Source: Archaeoglobaceae archaeon (GTDB lineage: Archaea > Halobacteriota > Archaeoglobi > Archaeoglobales > Archaeoglobaceae). From it: DNA of 41,728 nucleotides. The stretch's first letter is position 1, and every line of letters begins with the position of its first letter. Shown here piece by piece: positions 17,932 through 26,900 of the stretch. Position numbers and translations under genes: made by a program. The DNA lies in the NCBI GenBank assembly GCA_026986375.1, contig JALSOQ010000014.1:1-41728 (forward strand), read 5' to 3'. Below the pieces are notes generated by a model. That model was not told where the DNA came from, did not search any database, and saw only the letters and a program-made list of their open reading frames with translations.

Positions 17932-18974
17932 CTTTTGGCGTAAATGTCAGATATCCTATCGATTACCGATCTCCAATCGTATTTTTCCTCTACAGCTTTT
18001 CTTCCTCTCCTTCCCAGAGCGATCGAGATCGATTCGTTCGTAGCAATTTTCAAGATCTTCTCTGCCAAATCTTCAACATCGTAGAACACCAAACCCCCTT
18101 CTCTCGCAACGACTCTAACTCCAGCTATGTTTGATGCGATTACGGGCGTTCCGCAAGCCATCGCTTCAAGGAGAACTATCCCGAAAGCTTCAAGCCTCGA
18201 TTGGGAGGGAAGGACTAAAACCTTTGCCCGCTTTATCGCATCTATCTTCTCCTTTTCGGGTAATCTTCCTTTGAATTCAACGTCTACGTTCAATTTCCTC
18301 GCCAAAAATTCGAATCTTCTCCTATCTTCCCCATCTCCAACGACGACGAGTTTCAGCGGGTGTTCGTTTTGGACGATCTTCATAGCTTCAAGTAAAATCG
18401 GCAAACCCTTGTATTCCACCAACCTTCCGACATATACGACGTAATCATCCTTTTCCATGCAAAATTCGTATTTGCTGACGTTTATCGCATTAGGGACTAT
18501 CTCAACATCGAACTCTCTTAAAATCGGAGAAGTTCTTGCGTAGTCTTTTGTGGTGGCTATTATTACGTCCGCAGAATTCAAAATCGGAATCGTAACTCTT
18601 TCGTTTATCTCTTCAATCTTTGCTCCGATTTTGGCGGGGATCCTGAACCCGTTCACTTTTTCCGGAACGACCACATCGTTGTGATATGTCACGACGTGAG
18701 GTCTAAGAATTCTTTTGGCTATTTCGTTCGCGAAGAATGGAGAAGGTATGTGGGAATGGTAGATGTCTCCACGAACGTCAGGAAATCTAAGGGGGATGGG
18801 GGAGTATGGTATGGGTAAAGAAGGAACTGTCACGACGAAATCTCCTTCGCCGGAAGAAGTTACGACTCTAACCTCAAATCCCCTTTTCATCAACCATTTC
18901 GCGAGTTCGTAAACGTGAATCTCAACCCCCCCAATGTGGGGTGGAAAGTATGGTGTCGTTATAACGACCCTCAT
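17925..18974 (-). CDS. Glycosyltransferase family 4 (GT-B) protein
   Basis: A 349-residue GT-B enzyme that transfers a sugar from a nucleotide donor to a glycan or lipid acceptor. The N-terminal domain starts with VITTPYFPPHIGGVEIHVYELAKWL, a classical GT4 opening. The C-terminal donor-binding domain has VYVGRLVEYKGLPILLEA, VVVGDGEDR and the acidic motif LEAFGIVLLEAMACGTPVIAS. No membrane helices are seen. The start is ATG at 18974 and the 49-base gap to the MFS gene is a divergent promoter. Cell-surface glycan or glycolipid synthesis is likely, but the acceptor cannot be told. Confidence 0.92.
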   Translation of the reverse strand: MRVVITTPYFPPHIGGVEIHVYELAKWLMKRGFEVRVVTSSGEGDFVVTVPSLPIPYSPIPLRFPDVRGDIYHSHIPSPFFANEIAKRILRPHVVTYHNDVVVPEKVNGFRIPAKIGAKIEEINERVTIPILNSADVIIATTKDYARTSPILREFDVEIVPNAINVSKYEFCMEKDDYVVYVGRLVEYKGLPILLEAMKIVQNEHPLKLVVVGDGEDRRRFEFLARKLNVDVEFKGRLPEKEKIDAIKRAKVLVLPSQSRLEAFGIVLLEAMACGTPVIASNIAGVRVVAREGGLVFYDVEDLAEKILKIATNESISIALGRRGRKAVEEKYDWRSVIDRISDIYAKSL

Positions 18975-19023
18975 CCCAACCGAATTCGCGAAGAATTTTT
19001 AATCGATTACGCCTTCCCGTTTT

Positions 19024-20124
19024 GTGAAACCCCTTAGGTTCATACTTCTGATGGGTATCGTGAGCTTGTTGGGGGACATGGCATACGAAGGTGCGAGAAG
19101 TGTTTTGGGTCCGTTTTTTGCAACCTTAGGGGCGAGTGCGTTCGTTTTGGGTTTTATCATCGGCCTTGCGGAGTTCGCCGGATACGGACTAAGGCTGATT
19201 TCTGGATATCTCGTGGACAGGAGTGGCAGATATTGGCTCGCCACATTCATAGGTTACAGCTTGATACTGACGATTCCTCTATTAGCTCTCGCATACGATT
19301 GGAGGATAGCCGCCCTCCTTGTAGTTCTGGAGAGACTTGGCAAGGGAATAAGATCTCCAGCGAGGGATACGATTCTATCTTTTGCAACCAAAAAAGTAGG
19401 TAGGGGAAAGGGATTCGGAATCCACGAAGCTTTGGATCAGATCGGAGCGTTTTTAGGACCCTTCGTCATGTTCCTCGCTTTGTATTTTGGGTTGGGCTAT
19501 AGGTTTGGATTTTCAGTATTGGTATTTCCCGTAATTATCCTGCTTGCAATTTTGGCCTACGCATACGTTAGAGTTCCGCATCCAGAAAAGTTCGAGGACA
19601 AAATCGATTCGAAAATCGACAGAACTTTCTGGACTTATTTGGTCTTCGTCTTCCTCAGTGTTGCCGGATTCGTAAACTTTCAAATTCTTTCCTACCATTT
19701 CAAGGTTTCGGGAATTGGAGACAATTTGATTCCAGTTTTATACGCTCTTGCTATGGGCGTCGATGCCGTGTTCGCTTTAATAGTGGGAAGAGCTTACGAC
19801 AGAATGGGGCTTAAAGTTCTCCTCGCAATTCCGGCGATTACCGCTTTAATACCTTTTTCATTCACGTGTCCTTTTGCTGTGGTATTGCTGGGTATGGTCG
19901 TCGCCACTCACGAAACTGTAATGAGATCCGCAGTAGCTGACTTGAGCGGGGTGGGAAAGAGGGGAACCGCATACGGACTGCTGAACTTGGCATACGGGTT
20001 GGGTTTCTTCTTCGGAAGCTCGGTCGTGGGATATTTATATGGTATCTCCCTATCGCTCGTTTGGATTTACGTGATAGCGGTCGAGCTACTGGCCGTCATC
20101 ATACTCGGAATTTCAAGACTTTAA
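19024..20124 (+). CDS. Major facilitator superfamily transporter
   Basis: A 366-residue membrane protein with about 11-12 hydrophobic spans. The loop between helices 2 and 3 carries the MFS motif GYLVDRSGR, and the equivalent in the second half is GRAYDRMGLK. Another conserved stretch, ERLGKGIRSPARDTIL, is typical of a prokaryotic MFS branch often annotated only as MFS transporter. The substrate is unknown. The start is GTG at 19024. Its 3' end overlaps the convergent lipoprotein gene by 26 bases. Confidence 0.9.
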   Translation: MKPLRFILLMGIVSLLGDMAYEGARSVLGPFFATLGASAFVLGFIIGLAEFAGYGLRLISGYLVDRSGRYWLATFIGYSLILTIPLLALAYDWRIAALLVVLERLGKGIRSPARDTILSFATKKVGRGKGFGIHEALDQIGAFLGPFVMFLALYFGLGYRFGFSVLVFPVIILLAILAYAYVRVPHPEKFEDKIDSKIDRTFWTYLVFVFLSVAGFVNFQILSYHFKVSGIGDNLIPVLYALAMGVDAVFALIVGRAYDRMGLKVLLAIPAITALIPFSFTCPFAVVLLGMVVATHETVMRSAVADLSGVGKRGTAYGLLNLAYGLGFFFGSSVVGYLYGISLSLVWIYVIAVELLAVIILGISRL

Positions 20125-20488
20125 CGACCGAACCGTTTACCTTTACGAAAACCGTGTATTCACCTTCAGCAAGCCTCCCCAAGTCGACGGTTATGTTTTC
20201 TCTCTTCAGGACTTGAATACAGTATGTTCCGGGCTTTGGAGGAGTGTATTCGAGGCTTATCGTTACATCTTTTCCCTGAAAGCTGACCTCTTTGAGCCTT
20301 ATCTTGTGGCAAGGATTCGGGAACTCGAAGAAAAGGACAGCTTTGTAGTCTCCTCCCACGTTCATTATAACTACTTGCTTGAGGTAGGGCATCTCCGATA
20401 CCTTTACATTAGGAACAGTTCCGTTCTTCTCCACTCCTGAACAGCATATCATTAGCATGGCCAATGCTATCAGTAGAGCCTTTCTCAT
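20099..20488 (-). CDS. Small exported, possibly lipid-anchored, protein of unknown function
   Basis: A 129-residue protein from ATG 20488 with a signal sequence (RKALLIALAMLMICCSG) that ends in a weak lipobox-like LMICC, so it may be a lipoprotein. The mature part is beta-rich and ends with a pattern PCHKIRLKEVSF ... PGTYCIQVLKRENITVDLG ... EGEYTVFVKVNGS, found in small secreted proteins whose role is not known. Two cysteines (NPC and TYC) could form a disulfide. The frame extends upstream to 20566, but that part lies inside the neighbouring gene and is not signal-like. It overlaps that gene as ATGA, so the two are cotranscribed. Confidence 0.7.
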   Translation of the reverse strand: MRKALLIALAMLMICCSGVEKNGTVPNVKVSEMPYLKQVVIMNVGGDYKAVLFFEFPNPCHKIRLKEVSFQGKDVTISLEYTPPKPGTYCIQVLKRENITVDLGRLAEGEYTVFVKVNGSVVKVLKFRV

Positions 20489-20958
20489 CGAAACGGGTTT
20501 CTCGGAAAGGTTAAAAGGATTCCGAAATCTTTGGCGTATAAGTAAATGAAGACGATACATCCGCATATAAGCATGAATTTGTTCGCTAAAACGTTGTCCG
20601 ATCTGAACAAACCCAATGCCATTTTCTTCTTCGAGATAGGATAGAGGAGCGCAAACGGTTGATACGTTAAGAGGTCTCCAGCTATGTGGAGAACAGTTCC
20701 ACCGAAGGCTCCCCAGAATCCACTTTCAAACCCCAATCCAAACAGTTTCGTTACGTATCCGAAAACCAAACCAACTAATACCGCGAAAGCTATGCTGTGA
20801 GTCCACTTTCTGTGTGCTATTCCCATCTTCAAATCTATATCGGGAAAGGTCGAGAATCCCAAAGCTATTGTGGCCGTTTTTAAATCCCAGCAATGGAAGA
20901 TATGCATTATAATTGCCAAAACTATCAGAGAGAAGCCTACGTGTCCTTCCCTGTGCAT
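20485..20958 (-). CDS. Membrane-bound metal-dependent hydrolase, YdjM/DUF457 family
   Basis: A 157-residue protein with four or so hydrophobic spans and the conserved metal-ligand pattern of the YdjM family: HREGHVGFSL at the N-terminus, FPDIDL, HRKWTHS and VLHIAGDLLT. Members are predicted membrane hydrolases, related to the LexA-regulated protein of E. coli; the substrate is unknown. The start is ATG at 20958, with a 53-base divergent gap to the M42 peptidase gene. It overlaps the small exported protein gene. Confidence 0.85.
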   Translation of the reverse strand: MHREGHVGFSLIVLAIIMHIFHCWDLKTATIALGFSTFPDIDLKMGIAHRKWTHSIAFAVLVGLVFGYVTKLFGLGFESGFWGAFGGTVLHIAGDLLTYQPFALLYPISKKKMALGLFRSDNVLANKFMLICGCIVFIYLYAKDFGILLTFPRNPFR

Positions 20959-21011
20959 GGAACACGTATGATGAACGCAACTTATTTCTTACTCCACGCA
21001 GATCGGAGAAC

Positions 21012-22058
21012 ATGGAGGAGATCAAATCTCTTTTAAAGAAGTTGAGCGACGCGCACGGTATAAGCGGTTACGAGGACGACATCAGGGAGATAATCAAAGC
21101 TGAGCTCGAAGATTACGTGGACGAGATAAAGGTGGACAAGCTCGGCAACGTGATATGTATTAGGAATGGTAGTGAGTTCAAGGAAATGATAGCGGCACAT
21201 ATGGATGAGATAGGTTTCATGGTGAAGTTCATCGACGAAAAGGGATACATCCGTTTTACACCAATCGGCGGATGGTTCAGTCAGATCGCCTTGGGTCAGA
21301 GGGTGATACTGCACGGGAGTAGGGGAAAGGTTTACGGAGTCATAGGATGCAAGCCCCCGCATCTGATGAAGAACGATGAGAGAAAGAAGGCGATCGAATT
21401 CAAGGACATGTTCATAGACGTCGGAGCGGGGAGTAGGAAGGAGGTATTGGAGATGGGAATAGAGGTGGGAACTCCGATAACAATAGACAGAGAGCTCGTC
21501 GATTTGGGAGGGGGCAAGGTGACGGGAAAAGCCTTGGACGACAGGGTTGGGATTGCGGTGATGATTAAGGCTTTGAAGGAAACTAAGAGCGACGCCACGA
21601 TCTATGCAGTAGGAACCGTTCAGGAGGAGGTTGGGCTTAAGGGTGCAAGGGTTTCCGCTTTCGCGATAGAACCGGATGTTGCTATTGCGGTGGATGTATG
21701 CGTCGCGACCGACTTCCCTGGAGCGGAATCTGCACACATGGACATAAAGCTCGGGAAAGGACCGGCGATAACCGTAGTCGATGCGGGCGGTAGGGGTCTT
21801 ATAGCATCGAAGAACGTTCTCAAGTGGTTGAGAGAAACCGCAGAGAAGCACGGAATCCCTTACCAGCTTGAGGTTGCTGAGGGTGGAACAACGGATGCTA
21901 CGGCCATACACCTAACGAAGGCGGGAATTCCCACGGGAGTATTAAGCGTTCCGGCGAGGTACATCCACAGTCCCGTAGAAGTGGTAGATCTCGAAGACGT
22001 GAAGAACTGTTCGCTCTTAGTCGCTAAAGCTCTCGAGAGAGCGGAGAAATACTTTTGA
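21012..22058 (+). CDS. M42 family metallo-aminopeptidase
   Basis: A 348-residue cytosolic dinuclear-metal aminopeptidase that removes residues from short peptides; family members form tetrahedral dodecamers (TET). Expected ligands and catalytic residues are visible: AAHMDEIGF (His63, Asp65), ALDDRVG (174-180), VQEEVGL (catalytic Glu at about 205-206), VDVCVATD, and YIHSPVEVVD near the C-terminus. The start is ATG at 21012, just after GGAG; the longer open frame lies within the divergent gene and is not M42-like. Its end overlaps the radical SAM gene by 35 bases. Confidence 0.94.
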   Translation: MEEIKSLLKKLSDAHGISGYEDDIREIIKAELEDYVDEIKVDKLGNVICIRNGSEFKEMIAAHMDEIGFMVKFIDEKGYIRFTPIGGWFSQIALGQRVILHGSRGKVYGVIGCKPPHLMKNDERKKAIEFKDMFIDVGAGSRKEVLEMGIEVGTPITIDRELVDLGGGKVTGKALDDRVGIAVMIKALKETKSDATIYAVGTVQEEVGLKGARVSAFAIEPDVAIAVDVCVATDFPGAESAHMDIKLGKGPAITVVDAGGRGLIASKNVLKWLRETAEKHGIPYQLEVAEGGTTDATAIHLTKAGIPTGVLSVPARYIHSPVEVVDLEDVKNCSLLVAKALERAEKYF

Positions 22059-23091
22059 GACACTCGGAGTCCATTCCGTTCGTCCAGAAAACCCTGCATC
22101 CTCCTCTGCATACGGGAGCTTTGGAACAATCGGGACACGGATTTACGTCACGGTATTCTTTCATTTCGTGCCAAATTCTTTTTATCTCCCACCAGAAACC
22201 CAGCTTTTGATTTAGAAAGCTGCATGGAGTTACAGTTCCATCGGACTTAACGGCCAAGCTCGAAATTCCGCAGTCGCAACCCTGCATTCCGATGAGAACG
22301 TTTTCGTCCGGTGTTAGAAAGGGCATGAACGCACAATCTATTTTCAGCGGAACTTCGTAGCTCAAAAGGGATCTGACAGTTTCGTCGAATCTGCTAAGCT
22401 GTTCTTTCGTCAGCTTCAGATCATCGTAAACGTTTCTGCATCTGCCTACGGGCTTTAACCTTATCAGCATTACTTCGGTAACTCCCAACCCCTCAGCGAG
22501 TTTCATTATCTCGTGTAGCTTATCGAAGTTGTGCCTCGTAACTACTACGTTTATTCCGACATCGTAGCTTCCAGCAAGCGTTTTTATCGCATTCAGAGCT
22601 TCATGAAACGTATCACAGCCTCTAACCCTAAGATACGTTTCCCTGTCCGCCCCGTCGAGCGATACGTTTATCTGCCCGAATATGTCGAGCCTGTCCGTTC
22701 TTATCGCAACCCCGTTCGTCGTCACGTTCGGAACTATCCCGCAGTCGTATGCGTATCTCGCTATTTCCAGAAAGTCTTCCCTGCAAAAAGGCTCTCCTCC
22801 GCCGAAGGCTATTTGGAATACTTCTATTTCTGCAAGCAGATCTATAAGCTCTTCGAACTGCTTCAAGCTCAACTCCTCCCTCGGCGTCGTGTAACAGTGT
22901 CTGCATTCGAGGTTGCATTTCGTCGTAACTTCCACGTGAACGACCTCCGGGGCGGTTAGATGATCCAGACCTGGAAATTCCTCGTAACCCAATCTTCTCA
23001 TGAAATCCTTATCGACGTAAGCCGTTATTCTATGAATAGGATCGAAAATAATCCCGCCGAAGAATTCAGGCCTTATCTTCATCCTCCTCAT
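22024..23091 (-). CDS. Radical SAM/SPASM domain enzyme of unknown substrate
   Basis: A 355-residue enzyme from ATG 23091, which has AAGGGTG six bases upstream (a GTG at 23100 and an ATG at 23082 are alternatives). A short N-terminal region (RPEFFGGIIFDP...AYVDKDFMRRL) resembles the lead-in of peptide-modifying radical SAM proteins. The SAM cluster motif is CNLECRHC, then GGGEPFCREDF and INVSLDG. The C-terminal SPASM region is Cys-rich: GCDCGISS, TPCSFL, CPDCSKAPVCRGGC. SPASM proteins modify peptides or enzymes, or act in haem and cofactor pathways. A 56-residue open frame precedes it, which fits peptide modification, but haem (Ahb-like) or oxidoreductase-cofactor maturation cannot be excluded. 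Confidence 0.88.
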   Translation of the reverse strand: MRRMKIRPEFFGGIIFDPIHRITAYVDKDFMRRLGYEEFPGLDHLTAPEVVHVEVTTKCNLECRHCYTTPREELSLKQFEELIDLLAEIEVFQIAFGGGEPFCREDFLEIARYAYDCGIVPNVTTNGVAIRTDRLDIFGQINVSLDGADRETYLRVRGCDTFHEALNAIKTLAGSYDVGINVVVTRHNFDKLHEIMKLAEGLGVTEVMLIRLKPVGRCRNVYDDLKLTKEQLSRFDETVRSLLSYEVPLKIDCAFMPFLTPDENVLIGMQGCDCGISSLAVKSDGTVTPCSFLNQKLGFWWEIKRIWHEMKEYRDVNPCPDCSKAPVCRGGCRVFWTNGMDSECLKSISPLSREL

Positions 23092-23236
23092 CGAAAACAC
23101 CCTTAAGATACGCCGCGTAAATGCATCCAGTCGCTATAATCGACGCTATTATGGGATAAAACAGCATCATCATTCCGAACCCGAATCCTCCAGAGGAATC
23201 GGACTGATATCCGAGCTTAACCCGATACACCCTCAT
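23066..23236 (-). CDS. 56-residue small protein, single membrane span or peptide precursor
   Basis: ATG 23236 to TGA 23066 encodes 56 residues: a basic start MRVYRVKLGY, a Ser/Gly-rich segment QSDSSGGFGFG, a hydrophobic span of about 20 residues (MMMLFYPIIASIIATGCIYA), and an acidic end FDEEDEDKA. A ribosome site (AAGGGTGG) is six bases upstream. It overlaps the membrane-protein gene before it by 20 bases and the radical SAM gene after it by 26, so it sits as a coupled middle gene. Its size, the single Cys and its place right before a SPASM enzyme allow either a RiPP-type precursor or a small membrane subunit. Confidence 0.6.
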   Translation of the reverse strand: MRVYRVKLGYQSDSSGGFGFGMMMLFYPIIASIIATGCIYAAYLKGVFDEEDEDKA

Positions 23237-23810
23237 TTTCGACCACCCTTTGTAGTGCCAAAATTACAATCAAAACCGAAACGTATGAGATCGTCAGGTA
23301 TAAAATCGGACTTATAAGGGATGAGAAGAACATAAAGAAAGTCCAAGCGAAGACCAATACGGGAATTACGAAAGCCAATTTCGGTTTGTATCTCGAAATC
23401 GAAAGGCCGATAATCCAAGGAGGTGCTACGTATGCCGCGTTCGTAAATACGTCGGAAGGTTTGAACTTTCCAAACGTCGACCACATCCTCCAGTTTTCCG
23501 GATTGGGCGGGACGTAAACGACGCTGAGAATCGCGTAAGCTAATGCGGTGAAGGCCAGAACTATTGGAAAAACGGGCAACCTCTTAATCGCAAGAAGGGA
23601 AAGAAGAAATCCGGCGAAGACGGAAGCTATGACTGCTGTCGTGAACGAGAGGTTTTCAAAAACGTAGGACATGATTATCCACACCGGAACGAGATACCCG
23701 TAGAAGGCCCACTTCACGACATCCCATCTACCAACGCGAAAACCTCCTCCTTTTCCGAAAATCATCAGCGTTAGGAAAGAAGATAGTCCGAATGCGAGCA
23801 ATCCGAACAT
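23217..23810 (-). CDS. Polytopic membrane protein of unknown function
   Basis: A 197-residue protein with six or seven hydrophobic spans (e.g. MFGLLAFGLSSFLTLMIF, VVKWAFYGYLVPVWIIM, FPIVLAFTALAYAILSVVYV). No family is recognised. An extramembrane loop PPNPENWRMWSTFGKFKPSD lies between spans 4 and 5. The start shown is ATG 23810; a TTG at 23822 is open but weak. It is first in a three-gene run with the 56-residue protein and the radical SAM/SPASM enzyme; an export or anchoring role for their product is only a guess. Confidence 0.75.
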   Translation of the reverse strand: MFGLLAFGLSSFLTLMIFGKGGGFRVGRWDVVKWAFYGYLVPVWIIMSYVFENLSFTTAVIASVFAGFLLSLLAIKRLPVFPIVLAFTALAYAILSVVYVPPNPENWRMWSTFGKFKPSDVFTNAAYVAPPWIIGLSISRYKPKLAFVIPVLVFAWTFFMFFSSLISPILYLTISYVSVLIVILALQRVVENEGVSG

Positions 23811-23941
23811 CGATTCGATCAAGAGAATTTAGATGTAAAAAATTTTCTGTCAGTGGTGGTGCATGTCTTCATCGGAAACCTCAGAGCAGGTCGTATTCAT
23901 CATCTCCATTCGATCCACCGTAGGAATAAAAACTGTTGCGA

Positions 23942-26900
23942 TCAGCCGAAGAAGTCGCTTATCCTTATCTGCTTCCTCGTATCGCTCTCGAAGAGCGATC
24001 TAATTTCGAGATCTATCAGCATTAACCTCTGCTTGGTGTAGTTCGATATCTCGTATTTCTCGCATAGGAACTTCGACAGATCCAGATACTTCGTTATCGA
24101 GCTGTTGTGAACAGTCAGCGTCAGTTTCCCACCACATTTAAGGCATTTGCCGGACAAGGGTAACCTCCTGTATTTCGCGTTGCAGTTCACGCATCTGAAC
24201 TCCTGCCTCGTGAATGCTCTGAGATTTCCGATTATGTCCGGCAGGAAGTGGCACGTCAGAACCCTCTCAGCCACATCGTGCTCATCCACCGCCACTATCT
24301 TCTCCGCCAAGCTCATCTGAGCCATCAGCTTGTCCTTCATCGTTTCGAGGGATTTGTATTTGCTCTCCTTAACTCCCAAGGCTATGCTTTCGGTGTCGTG
24401 CGTGAAGCTTAGACAGCAATACCTTAGCTCGCTTTCGAGCCTATCCTCGACCCTCTCGATTATCCCGACAAGCTCCTTCGGATCAGCGTAACGCAGAGTA
24501 GCCTTATAGAAATCGAGCGGATATCTTTCGACTATGTCCATGTTGTGGACTTCGCTGTCGACCTCCTTCGGATCTATTATCGCGGTCAAAACGAGCGGGG
24601 CATCCATCTGCCCACCTCTCTTATCCGGCAGGAAGTATCGGGAGAAGTTCAGTAAACCGTCCAAAAGGAGCATAACGCTGTCTTCGTCGCCGTCACATTG
24701 GGCTGACAATATGTAGTCGTTTATTATGACGTTGTGGTAACGTCGAGCGTTCAAACAGTAAACGAAGGGCTTGGAAGCTTTAACGTATCTGACCCCCTTA
24801 ACCCTGAGCAACCATCCGAATTCCGTCTTCCTCAAGTCTTTTTTGCGAATTCTATCTCTGTGTAGGTCGTAAATACTTTGCTTTCTCTCGATGTTGAAGC
24901 CTATCTCGTTGAAGAATGCGTCGTAATATTCTCCGGCGATGTTGAATGCATAAACCGTTGACACCGGTGCGTTCATACCTCTACGCTTGTAATATCTTAG
25001 AGCTATGCTGTTTCCTCTGTTTGCGTTCCTGTCTACCGTGAAGTAACCTTTAATTCCAAATTTCATGAGTAAAAGCTCAACGTCTCTAAGTAAGGATAGA
25101 TTAACGCTGTATACACTCACTCTCGGCTTTGTTTTCAAAGCCGAGCCATCGCCGGTGAAGTACGCGCTCAGCAGAATTTTCGCCTTCTCCTTTGGAAGTT
25201 TAAACACGAAACTCGGTAATCTCTTATCGTGGGCGTTGCTTCCAGTCTTCAAGATCCTTGTGAACAGTAGATATATTATCCTTGAGCTAATTGTGAGCTT
25301 CCACTCCCTTTCGTTAACCTTAACCCCATCTCCAAAAGCCTCTCTGACAGATTCTACGATTTCCCTCTTTACATCTTTATCTAAAGTTGAGAAAACTATC
25401 TGATAGCAGTTCCTACTGCATCTCGCGTAACCTTCAGCTAAGTAGTAACCGATGAGCTTTAAGAGAGGTTCTACCTTCACGAACCTTCTCACCCGCACTC
25501 TATCCCTCTTAACGGCGAGATGAACGTCTTTCGGGACGTCTTCAAGCGTTAAACCCTTTACATTCAAGATTTTGAGCAGATCTTTCAGTGATATCGAATC
25601 GTATCTCAGCTCATCGTAGTATCTCTTTCTTTCATCTTCACTCAAAGTTCTCTCTAAGAATCCTTTCAAACCTCTGATCATCACGACGTCATGCAGATCC
25701 TCAAGCTTTGCAAACTCCTTAAGCAGATCTATCTCTTCAACGTCGCATTCCTCGAAATCGATCGCTGGAGAAAGCATTAGATCTCCCTCTTTAACTTCGA
25801 ACGCCCTCTTCCTGACGAGCTTTCCATCGTACACCAAAACCCAGTGGTCTGGAGTGACGGTAAAACTCCTTCCGCCTTCGAGTTCGATTTCGATTAGATG
25901 TTCGGGCGATGGAGCTTTGATAACGTCAACGACATCGGTTAGAACGACCTTTCCGCTCTCTGGATCGAATGAATATACCTTTATGTTCGTCTTGGGCTTA
26001 TCCCTGACCCAAACACCCCTCTCAAACCTCTCGTTTTCAAACAGCTCGTAGAGATCTTTCATCGTAATCCTTCTAACCTCTCCGTCGATGTTCACCAAAA
26101 TTTCCGTATCTTCCGTGAAACAGTTTCTCCTCTTCGCTGCATGGAAATACGGGTGAGCGTAACCGGCTAAGACGTCCGTAAAGCCGATTATCCTTCCCAA
26201 AACTCCGGCTGAGGTATGAGGTGCCAAGCCTATTACCAAATGACCTATCAGATCTTCCGGCTTTTCAACGTTGTAGAACGGCTCCAAGCCGTAGAACTTG
26301 ACTAACAAATCGTCTATGAACTTCGCAACCTTCACCAAATACTCGGCACAGTCCTTGGAAAGTATCACATCCTGAGGCTTAAGCTCCACTATCTGATCCT
26401 CGCTCTTCAACTCATTCCCCTGCCAGTCGTATTTGTAGCCGAGTTCCCTAAGCTTTTCAACGCTGACGTTTATCTCCTTCGGCCTGAAGTGCGTGATCGG
26501 TAAATCGGTCATGTCGAATCGGATCGTTCCATCTTTAAACACGAATACCCCGTGCTTAGCTCTAAGAATACCCTTCTCAAGCCTTTCCGGCATCTTAAGC
26601 TTGGAAGTAAGACCGATTACGCCCTTTATCGTTTCGAAGCTGTCCCACTCGTTCAAATTCTTCAACGCTTTTTCGTAAAGCTCCCTTATGTTTATCTTCC
26701 TCTTTACGTATCCCTTGGCTTCTTCCTTGCACCTCGGACAGATCTCACTACTAATTTTAATCTTACATCTTGGGCAGTAGTAGAGTTGCTCCGTCAATCC
26801 ACCGCAGTCGCACTTAAGCCAGAACGTCTCCCTTCCGCACTCCTTGCACCTCCTCAAAGCGATTTCAACCTCTATCTCACCCTTGGCGGAGTTATACGAT

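Noticed and set aside
20489-20566. 26-residue N-terminal extension of the small exported protein
   Set aside because: It lies within the YdjM-type gene and would hide the clear signal sequence that begins at ATG 20488.
23886-23948. Alternative frame reading SYGGSNGDDEYDLL after the PolD gene
   Set aside because: It has no start codon or ribosome site, and the PolD protein already ends properly in a PIP box.
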